This document shows positions 62,601-64,000 of a DNA stretch of 64,000 bases, in pieces; position 1 is the stretch's first letter; the number at the start of each line of letters is the position of its first letter. The notes beneath the pieces were generated by a model. It was not told the DNA's origin and did not search any database. It saw only the letters and a program-made list of their open reading frames with translations. Both the position numbers and the translations under genes were made by a program. Origin of the DNA: Chrysemys picta bellii (Eukaryota; Chordata; Testudines; Emydidae); assembly GCF_011386835.1 (NCBI RefSeq), contig NC_088795.1:98702434-98766433 (forward strand). The letters are read 5' to 3'.

Positions 62601-63997
62601 TTTCTTTAAGCTATTGTCTGTTCTTGGGGGTTGGGCGGGGGGCTTGTTACAATGCATATCTATGAGCATAAGGTAGCAAAACTAGCGAGATCTTGAGCAA
62701 GGAGCAGTAGCAATTGCTCAGTCAGGTGCCCCTCCCAGAGTCTTGCTGGTGGTCTACAGGTAATCTGGCACTAGTCTAGAGCAGTTCTTCACAGAGCTAG
62801 CCAATCAACCTGATATGACCCTGTCATCAAGATAAGGAATGTACCCTACTACATTGTTTGATAAGGTTTGCATATAGTAGCCAGCTGTGTTCTCACAGGG
62901 CTAGGTAGGGAAGAAGGCAGTGTGGAGACAAAGGCTATCTGTGGTCCTGGCCTCCACTCAGTCCTCCCTTCATCCTAGCTCCGCATATTTTGAAGGTCAA
63001 ATCTCATGCTACTCCCCAGGAGCCAAATCCCGCCCCTTCCTACTACATGGAAGAACCCATAAATCAACTTCTCAGTTCAAAATCAGTGGCCCTATTCCCA
63101 TGAAGGAATAACAGACGAGGGGAAGAATCAGATTCTTAATTTGGATGACTGATTGTTAATAATGGTCAATTTTGCATGTTCAGTTTGTAGGGGGAGTAAA
63201 AATTATTTATTTATTTATTGCTGCAATGGACAGAATTCACACTTTTTCCTTTACAGGAAACTGGACCAAAAATTTAAATAATGAAAATTAAGTACTTTGT
63301 TTTACATTATCTTGGTTTGTAACAAGAATTTGTACAGTATTCACAAACAGTTTAACAGATTAAAAAAAAAAGGGTTTCCTCCAAAGCACATGGACAAGCT
63401 GATCAAATATACACATTGGCGCTCTCATAAATACGGCTGCCCACCTTGCTTCCCAATACACTGTCTATGACCAGCCATCAATTTCAACAGTCCTGGGTTG
63501 CTAGTTAATTTAAAACTAATCTCCAAGTAAAGTAATCCCAGATCCACAGGCTAGCACCCTAGCTACTGAACCATCCTTCCTGCCCATCAATAAACGTGAT
63601 CATACCGATATACATGACCTAAATACTTCATGTAGTTTTTGTATATTTTCTGCACTGCATCATTTCTGTTACCGATATAGGGAAAGAGTTTCTACTTACA
63701 TTTCAGAGCACTAAACGCCAATTCATAGGATGAGCGCTGGGAACATTCATCTTTAAAATCTGGTAGGGATGGCACTAGTTCATTACCATACCTTACCAAT
63801 ATTTTATCCTGAGGCTTTTCATTACGAATGCCTTGAAAAATTTTAGCTGCATTTATGTATACAGAGTCTTGATAGCCATTGTTCTCAATCAGACTTGTTG
63901 TACTCTTTTCAACAGGCTCTCTCTCATTTGAAATTGCCATTTTCCTGAAATCTGAAATGTCACCTGACAACATCAAGTTACTTTTGGAACTTGGCAT
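20018..63997 (-). CDS. NSUN7: NSUN7, NOL1/NOP2/Sun-family RNA m5C methyltransferase-like protein, complete coding region in 11 exons
   Basis: Eleven segments on the minus strand join with consistent phases to 2169 nt, giving 722 residues plus stop, close to the mammalian protein length. They are 63997-63700, 57687-57629, 50012-49882, 45379-45227, 43727-43544, 40096-39886, 37179-37036, 32087-31986, 29156-29039, 25300-25186 and 20671-20018. The fold is the Rossmann RNA methyltransferase of the RsmB/NOP2 family. Of its two cysteine motifs, PRCSGLGVSNP places Cys at about residue 376 and YCTCSVYPEEN places Cys at about residue 439. Motif I, normally an APGGK loop, is eroded to AHIGSRLTAAHMS near 300-312, so AdoMet binding is doubtful, as in mammalian NSUN7. 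Mammalian NSUN7 is linked to sperm motility. The gene converges on APBB2. Introns are rich in transposons, but every exon is open. Confidence 0.96.
20790..21418 (+). mobile_element. LTR-like repeat with TATA box
   Basis: The segment begins TGTGATGGGGTG and carries TATAAAAG at 20903-20910 with a GC-richer downstream part, as in an LTR promoter plus leader. The right end is not defined because a hAT MITE follows at 21427. No coding frame with a recognisable retroviral product is present. It lies antisense to NSUN7. The LTR identity is an inference from composition and the promoter-like layout. Confidence 0.4.
21427..21742. mobile_element. hAT-type MITE with 8-bp target duplication CCCTATAC
   Basis: The 316 bp element starts CAGTGGTTCTCAAACTAGGG and ends CCCTAGTTTGAGAACTACTG, which are inverted copies with one mismatch. 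It is flanked by CCCTATAC on both sides (21419-21426 and 21743-21750), the 8-bp duplication typical of hAT transposons. The interior is also palindromic and GC-rich, pairing the two GTTTAC/GTAAAC ends and GGCCGCGGTTC/GAACCGCGGCC. It has no coding capacity. Confidence 0.93.
22070..22359. mobile_element. hAT-type MITE with 8-bp target duplication CACTACGT
   Basis: The 290 bp element starts CAGGGTACGGCAACC and ends GGTTACCTACCCCTG. CACTACGT occurs on both sides (22062-22069 and 22360-22367), an exact 8-bp duplication. An inverted relative lies at 45906-46212. Confidence 0.92.
22369..23228. mobile_element. ~860 bp terminal-inverted-repeat element
   Basis: The left end CTAGATTCACAAAGGAAC is answered by CTTTTGTGAATCTAG at the right end. 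The interior carries no open reading frame of note. It holds GC-richer text with repeated references to the same end motif. It resembles a widespread nonautonomous DNA element; the superfamily is not assigned. Confidence 0.65.
25186..25300 (-). CDS. NSUN7: NSUN7 exon 10
   Basis: The exon lies between a TTACAG acceptor and a GTAGG donor. It is 115 nt: one base completes Arg467, then 38 codons, ending in phase 0. The peptide runs RLSPPLWCNSEIEDPSDIFF to KMEPSEISNCCFLAVLARQ. It closes the methyltransferase domain with the KMEPSE motif shared with mammalian NSUN7. Confidence 0.95.
25301..29038 (-). other. NSUN7: NSUN7 intron 9
   Basis: This intron is AT-rich. The only clear insertion is the short LTR-like repeat at 25684-25891. 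The stretch 25900-29038 shows no convincing gene or named repeat. Confidence 0.7.
25684..25891 (-). mobile_element. Candidate solo LTR (208 bp)
   Basis: Read on the minus strand, the unit starts TGTGATACAGGAGG and ends GTGCTGTTACA. It has TG and CA at its ends and an AATAAA (plus-strand TTTATT, 25747-25752) in the distal third. No flanking duplication was found, so the ends may be slightly off or the copy old. Confidence 0.5.
29039..29156 (-). CDS. NSUN7: NSUN7 exon 9, catalytic-cysteine (TCS) exon
   Basis: The exon lies between a TTATAG acceptor and a GTAAGG donor. It is 118 nt (two bases, 38 codons, two bases). It encodes FNKVQAIVYCTCSVYPEENE, placing the motif VI cysteine at about residue 439. 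In active family members this cysteine forms the covalent adduct with cytosine C6. The rest of the exon is a less conserved linker ending PY. Confidence 0.96.
29720..30117. mobile_element. Tigger-like (Tc1/mariner, pogo) MITE with TA duplication
   Basis: The ends are CAGTAGAACCTCAGAGTTAT and GTAACTCTGAGGGTCTACTG. They form inverted repeats, and TA flanks each side (29718-29719 and 30118-30119). The family signature is the CAGTAGAACCTC terminus with TA target. A poly(A) run near 29942-29959 and a 10-base poly(G) near 30020 lie inside. It has no transposase frame. Confidence 0.88.
30733..31143. repeat. Old interspersed repeat interrupted by a palindromic MITE
   Basis: The left part near 30733-30772 reads TTATTTGTACTACCACAGCACC. 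The right part near 31030-31143 reads through GACCCATTGTGCTAAGCAC to CTTGCCCTGAAGTTC. Together they match a family seen also at 36868-36985 and 45455-45580. The middle 30773-31029 is a palindromic element of the GTCTACACT type. The family name is not assigned. Confidence 0.5.
31465..31552. mobile_element. Short palindromic MITE
   Basis: CAGATCCTCAAAGGTATTTG on the left is an imperfect inverted partner of TAAATACTTCTCAAGACCTG on the right, with CACCTAA and TTAGATG inside. Its appearance is that of an old nonautonomous DNA transposon. Confidence 0.55.
31986..32087 (-). CDS. NSUN7: NSUN7 exon 8
   Basis: The exon is 102 nt between an ATTCAG acceptor and a GTAAGT donor. It encodes DAGLLRDLSQGSVAENKLHI then LAETQLQELMHAMR. 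It corresponds to the helical segment between the two cysteine motifs, where the DLSQG and LHAM-type residues are shared with mammalian NSUN7. Phases are one base in and one base out. Confidence 0.95.
33648..33955 (-). mobile_element. CR1 3' tail, minus orientation
   Basis: The segment begins with the reverse complement of the CR1 3' end (ATAGAATCATAGAAATGTAG) and runs through GGGACCTTGAGATGTCATC and ATTACTTCTTGTCCTATC. It is a typical 5'-truncated copy. Confidence 0.85.
33960..34960. mobile_element. Foldback (long inverted-repeat) element, ~1 kb
   Basis: A hairpin around GTTTTGATCTAGTCCTCTTT (33979-34032) reappears inverted near 34857-34908. Inward of it, GAGCTCCTAGAAGAGGCAGG near 34125-34146 is answered by GCCCCTTCTAGGAGCTC near 34577-34594. 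The pyrimidine-rich left arm pairs imperfectly with the purine-rich right arm over at least 200 bases. ACAGTTCATTAGTT near 33967 and AACTAATGAACTGT near 34814 add a further inverted pair. No transposase is seen. Confidence 0.65.
35140..36212 (+). mobile_element. CR1 3' part, plus orientation, split by a MITE
   Basis: CR1 sequence CAGGAAAGATCTTGG is interrupted at about 35153 and resumes at about 35418 with TTGGAGTCAGCGTGGATAGT. It then runs to CTAGTATGGCCATTCTTATG near 36185-36210. A long open stretch (35429-35764, HPHLEYRVQMWSPHLKKDI) is decayed CR1 RT C-terminal sequence. Confidence 0.85.
35153..35417. mobile_element. Hairpin-bearing MITE inserted in CR1
   Basis: The ends GGCACGTCTTCACTAC and GTAGTGTAGACCTAGCC are imperfect inverted copies. 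The element sits between CTTGG and TTGG of an otherwise continuous CR1 sequence, implying a 3-4 base duplication. It contains a stem ATCGGGGATCGA/TCGATCCCCGAT and the ACTTCAGCTA/TAGCTGAAGT hairpin shared with the copy at 17909-18196. Confidence 0.8.
36592..36764. mobile_element. 173 bp MITE with TA duplication
   Basis: CACCTCTACCCCGATATAAC at the left end is the exact inverse of GTTATATCGGGGTAGAGGTG at the right end. TA flanks both sides (36590-36591 and 36765-36766). Internal copies of GTTATATC occur as well. The TA target suggests the Tc1/mariner group, but the family is not assigned. Confidence 0.9.
37036..37179 (-). CDS. NSUN7: NSUN7 exon 7, motif IV-like cysteine exon
   Basis: The exon is 144 nt between a TCTCAG acceptor and a GTAATT donor. 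It encodes NIELLHEDFTEIEPTDQRLQ, then KAKVILLLPRCSGLGVSNPI and EFILNEHE. The cysteine at about residue 376 sits where active NSUN enzymes have a DAPCSG motif. Here the aspartate and APC context is LLPRCSG, a recognisable NSUN7 trait. Confidence 0.96.
37408..38430 (-). mobile_element. CR1 3' part, minus orientation
   Basis: The copy starts at the CR1 3' end (TTTAAGGCCAGAATAAACCA) and reads upstream through AGTAATCATATCCCCTCTCA to TCCAGTCTGAATTCATC. Its interior carries the long poly(G) run. It is a 5'-truncated dead copy. Confidence 0.85.
38680..38915 (+). repeat. Purine-rich (GA) tract
   Basis: About 235 bases are strongly biased to G and A on the plus strand, with repeated GAGGGAG, GAGAGAG and GGAGGAAG units. 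The bias is strand-specific and continues across a region with no other repeat identity. Confidence 0.75.
39886..40096 (-). CDS. NSUN7: NSUN7 exon 6, degenerate motif I exon
   Basis: The exon is 211 nt between a TTTTAG acceptor and a GTATGT donor. It encodes DKSRSLAVHSVKALLNMDDD through DIIVAHIGSRLTAAHMSVLS to FVCGVKSQAKEVELKELFTR. The Rossmann strand-loop-helix that binds AdoMet is recognisable by position. However, the glycine-rich loop is AHIGSRLTAAHMS instead of an APGGK type. The strand that follows (KVFVCGVKSQ) is intact. Confidence 0.96.
41461..41555. mobile_element. Short palindromic MITE
   Basis: CCAAGATTTTCAAAAGTGA at the left end is answered by TCACTTTTGAAAATCTTG at the right end as a near-perfect inverted repeat. 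A second, more diverged member lies at 41952-42071 and another near 31605-31673. Confidence 0.75.
41952..42071. mobile_element. Short palindromic MITE, diverged copy
   Basis: TTTTCAAAAGTG on the left and CTTTTGAAAATTTT on the right form inverted ends. The inner text is that of the 41461-41555 family. Confidence 0.6.
42180..42560 (-). mobile_element. LTR-like retroelement fragment, minus orientation
   Basis: Read on the minus strand, the segment ends in GGCCCTTGTTGCTTCC. Upstream it has GAGCCGGTTCTGTTTTGTAT and a run around AAACATTCCTCTTGGAGG, which resembles recurrent long-repeat sequence of turtle genomes. No coding product is recognisable. The sequence from 42560 to about 43430 may belong to the same insertion, but I cannot show it. 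Confidence 0.4.
43544..43727 (-). CDS. NSUN7: NSUN7 exon 5
   Basis: The exon is 184 nt between a TTAACAG acceptor and a CAG|GTCAGC donor. The donor is weaker than average, but its position is fixed because the next exon continues LILQ-DKSRS as in mammals. It encodes LEDIYKELKKEGFTKVESVS through DKHCHDVLVFPASLKEEILN to LFTGYKLILQ. This is the region that precedes the Rossmann core. Confidence 0.95.
43728..45226 (-). other. NSUN7: NSUN7 intron 4
   Basis: The intron is about 1.5 kb. It contains a palindromic MITE at about 44647-44910. Otherwise it is AT-rich with no exon or named repeat. Confidence 0.7.
44647..44910. mobile_element. Palindromic MITE of the GTCTACACT-type group
   Basis: The left arm has TACGTCTGTACTACACCTGG then CATGCTAGCTCTGCTC and TAAAAATAGCAGTGTAG. 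The right arm carries imperfect inverted copies, with GCAGAGCTAGCACGTCTG and TACCCACACTGG. The copy is old, and a 210 bp relative with different ends is at 49041-49250. Confidence 0.65.
45227..45379 (-). CDS. NSUN7: NSUN7 exon 4
   Basis: The exon is 153 nt between a TTGTAG acceptor and a GTAAGA donor, phase 2 at both ends. It encodes FKTKLAAALARCRIKHDALS, then IEYILPETLRKQEQRASALP and LYAWINTLKS. It matches the conserved RCRIKHDALSI and LPETxRKQE stretch of NSUN7. Confidence 0.95.
45906..46212. mobile_element. hAT-type MITE, inverted relative of 22070-22359
   Basis: The ends CAGGGGTAGGCAACC and GGTTGCCGACCCC are inverted repeats. The inner sequence is the reverse complement of the 22070-22359 copy, including the GAGCTGATTTTCAG stretch and an AT-rich core. 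The 8-bp duplication is not clear at the right edge. Confidence 0.85.
46562..46840. mobile_element. Palindromic MITE, GGGTATGTCTACACT family
   Basis: GGGTATGTCTACACTACAAT on the left faces AACTGGAGTCTAGACATACCC on the right (shown here in part). The two arms repeat TGTGTCAGCTGACTCGA and GAGTCAGCTGACACAGG, inverted. Most of the element can fold on itself. It has no coding sequence. Confidence 0.85.
47883..48236 (+). mobile_element. Miniature DIRS derivative: termini with the body deleted
   Basis: The left part resembles a DIRS inverted terminal repeat: GTTGTTCTTCGAGGTG, TTTTTTCCCTCAGTGGTACC, and the ATTCCTTCTTGCC that follows a DIRS ITR. The right part holds ATGGAATGGACATGAGCAAC (as in the internal complementary region), then an inverted copy of the ITR, and ends GCACTCGAAGAAGAA. 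No ORF lies between them. The end sequences differ from the DIRS at 5617 and from the one at 51708, so it represents a third family. Confidence 0.75.
49041..49250. mobile_element. 210 bp palindromic MITE
   Basis: ACTGGAGCTGGAAGATATAA on the left is the inverse, with one or two mismatches, of the TTACATCTTCCAGCTCCAGT end on the right. The interior contains GCTACACTTCTATTTTTAGC of the same group as 44647-44910. Confidence 0.8.
49882..50012 (-). CDS. NSUN7: NSUN7 exon 3
   Basis: The exon is 131 nt between a TTGCAG acceptor and a GTATAT donor, starting in phase 0 and ending with two bases. It encodes PDELTSLIVVMLYDLQDRKF, then QARQISDEEESIPEVRDVEH and YLY. The VMLYDxQDRKFQ stretch is diagnostic for NSUN7. 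Confidence 0.95.
51540..51648 (-). mobile_element. CR1 3' tail fragment
   Basis: The short copy starts at the CR1 3' end (GAAATCCTAGAAATATAGGA) and reads upstream to ATATACCTAGACCTA. It lies about 60 bases from the DIRS terminus at 51708. Confidence 0.8.
51966..52075 (-). repeat. DIRS copy 2 internal complementary region
   Basis: Bases 51966-52021 (GGGACAACCATCTCGAAGAA in part) are an imperfect reverse complement of the terminus at 51711-51765. Bases 52022-52075 continue CTTCTTCGAGGAGTGTCCCT and should match the other terminus, which is not present in the window. The junction at about 52021 has the same layout as in copy 1. Confidence 0.75.
52585..53067 (-). pseudogene. DIRS copy 2 RNase H remnant
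   Basis: Minus-strand frame 53067-52585 encodes TDASLLGWGAHLCDNTIQGR and LHINLLELRAVRNACQHFLP, the RNase H-like part of a DIRS ORF2. The active-site context TDNxxAM is altered to MNNLATM, so a metal-binding aspartate seems lost. Confidence 0.8.
53314..54111 (-). pseudogene. DIRS copy 2 reverse transcriptase remnant
   Basis: A 265-codon open stretch carries DIRS RT sequence with deletions. STAPRVFSKVLADMTAHL precedes FPCLDDCLLK, the degraded YLDD box in which tyrosine has become cysteine. The palm motif upstream is damaged. LGLQINLQKSTTIP follows, as in other DIRS RTs. It is open by chance or recent decay and is not functional. Confidence 0.8.
54429..54918 (-). mobile_element. CR1 3' tail inserted in DIRS copy 2
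   Basis: The copy begins AGAATCATAGACTTTAAGGT (the CR1 3' end, reversed) and ends about TCAAGCTTAGTCTTGAAGCC. DIRS ORF1-like sequence lies on both sides: LREVQATIEDLPFEGQKLF just below, ARMALQASLNSADIF just above. The CR1 is therefore younger than the DIRS. Confidence 0.8.
55070..55512 (+). mobile_element. CR1 3' tail, plus orientation
   Basis: The segment contains CACCATATTTGGGGTCAGGA and GCAGATTGGCATAGACCCCA and ends CTTTCAGGCCTTTAAGTCTA. It is an inverted partner of the 54429-54918 copy, about 150 bases away. Confidence 0.85.
56325..56331 (+). promoter_or_regulatory. TATA box of the solo LTR
   Basis: TATAAAA sits about 120 bases into the LTR, in a GC-rich context. A start site about 25-30 bases downstream would fit. 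Promoter activity is not shown. Confidence 0.6.
56470..56703 (+). repeat. 39-bp tandem repeat, six units, in the LTR
   Basis: Units starting TACCCCGAGGAGGACTG recur exactly every 39 bases at 56470, 56509, 56548, 56587, 56626 and 56665. A seventh diverged unit begins at 56704. Because 39 is a multiple of three, open frames run through (for example PRGGLAKPAPGQL). The first unit differs by TGACC for TGGCC, and the later ones are almost identical. Confidence 0.93.
57061..57325 (+). repeat. 45-bp tandem repeat, about six units, in the LTR
   Basis: Units starting GCTCAGCCCC recur at 57061, 57106, 57151 and 57196 with a 45-base period, then degrade at about 57238 and 57281. The core GAGGGCCTGAGCCCC is shared. 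Again the period is a multiple of three and the frame stays open (APEGLSPLTDCCS). Confidence 0.9.
57629..57687 (-). CDS. NSUN7: NSUN7 exon 2 (59 nt microexon-like)
   Basis: The exon is too short to be seen as an ORF and was found by phase and homology. It lies between a TTGCAG acceptor and a GTAAGT donor. Two bases complete Tyr100, then 19 codons encode QDLLENILLDSCFYPCQSI. Its phase links exon 1 (ending phase 1) to exon 3 (starting phase 0), and the peptide matches the QDILETILIDSC-type segment of the mammalian protein. Confidence 0.94.
58150..58222. mobile_element. 73 bp palindromic MITE
   Basis: GGTGAAATCCTGGCCCCA on the left and TGGGGCCAGAATTTCACT on the right are inverted repeats with two mismatches. 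The short centre reads AAGTCAATGG, as in widespread amniote palindromes. Confidence 0.8.
59220..60262. mobile_element. ~1 kb nonautonomous element with internal degenerate tandem repeats
   Basis: The right end carries TTTTGGTGCAGAATTCCCC, and the left end carries AATTTTTTGCGCAGAAAAA in inverted relation. Two units of TCTTTTGCCCACCAGAGGG lie near 59279 and 59351. A G-rich degenerate minisatellite with CACATGGTGATGGGGGAG units lies at about 59480-59760. The long reading frames here are low-complexity artefacts. The superfamily is not assigned. Confidence 0.55.
60360..60810. repeat. GC-rich interspersed repeat with a 23-base palindrome
   Basis: AAAGTCACGGATTCCGTGACTTT at 60385-60407 pairs 11 bases on each side of one central T. 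GC-rich text with GCTCCCATTGG and CCAATGGGAGC (inverted pair near 60621-60656) follows. It looks like a nonautonomous DNA transposon. Confidence 0.55.
62050..62130. repeat. Fragment of a recurrent repeat
   Basis: The text around GGTAATATCTTTTACTGGAC recurs widely in sauropsid genomes as far as I recall. Only a short piece is present and the ends are not visible. Confidence 0.35.
63700..63997 (-). CDS. NSUN7: NSUN7 exon 1 (first coding exon)
   Basis: The start ATG is at 63997-63995 and the donor GTAAGT follows 63700. The exon is 298 nt, 99 codons plus one base. MPSSKSNLMLSGDISDFRKM opens the protein, and the conserved GYQDSVYINAAKIFQGIRN begins at residue 41, the same distance from the start as in the human protein. 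That agreement supports this methionine over those at residues 9 and 20. AG at 64000-63999 could be a splice acceptor just upstream, so the exon may begin at 63998. The promoter lies outside the window. Confidence 0.94.
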
Positions 63998-64000
63998 TCT

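Larger units (their letters stand above)
57688..63699 (-). other. NSUN7: NSUN7 intron 1
   Basis: This ~6 kb intron holds a small palindromic MITE (58150-58222), a ~1 kb nonautonomous element with a GACA-rich tandem region (59220-60262) and a GC-rich repeat with a perfect palindrome (60360-60810). A short repeated motif lies near 62050-62130. The remainder is AT-rich and unassigned. Confidence 0.65.

Noticed and set aside
1..64000. tRNA, snRNA, microRNA or CRISPR-like arrays
   Set aside because: No cloverleaf with conserved boxes and no regularly spaced identical repeats with unique spacers were seen. Hairpins found belong to MITEs or simple palindromes.

Overview
The window is vertebrate nuclear DNA, most likely from a turtle or a close sauropsid. 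It has long AT-rich introns, GT-AG exons of two vertebrate genes, many CR1 LINE fragments, several DIRS-type tyrosine-recombinase retrotransposons, and a dense population of short palindromic DNA transposons. The taxon call is an inference from repeat content. The two gene identifications rest on translated exons and consistent splice phases.

Two genes converge tail to tail. On the + strand, bases 846-12028 hold the last four coding exons of APBB2 (Fe65-like 1), which encode its C-terminal PTB2 domain, followed by a 3' UTR that may run to about 15.7 kb. On the - strand, bases 63997 down to 20018 hold what looks like the complete coding region of NSUN7, a protein of the NOL1/NOP2/Sun RNA-methyltransferase family. 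It has eleven coding exons, all phases agree, and they sum to 2169 nt (722 residues plus stop). The 3' ends are separated by only a few kilobases, and the same convergent pair exists in mammals.

The rest is intronic or intergenic and is dominated by transposons. The third visible APBB2 intron (2719-11860) carries a CR1 copy and a nearly full-length 5.4 kb DIRS element at 5617-11045. That element keeps inverted terminal repeats, a perfect internal complementary region, and decayed Gag-like, RT-RNase H and tyrosine-recombinase reading frames. NSUN7 introns carry a second DIRS of another family in reverse orientation (about 51708-55040, interrupted by CR1), a miniature DIRS made only of ends (47883-48236), a solo LTR with a 5-bp target duplication and two internal tandem repeats (56203-57388), hAT, Tigger-like and unassigned MITEs with readable terminal repeats, a foldback element of about 1 kb, and CR1 tails.

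No RNA gene, CRISPR array or prokaryotic-style system was seen. The points most worth a second look are the intact NSUN7 model with an eroded AdoMet-binding motif I but retained cysteines, the DIRS architectures, the LTR with in-frame minisatellites, and a multi-hairpin MITE lying between the two convergent genes.
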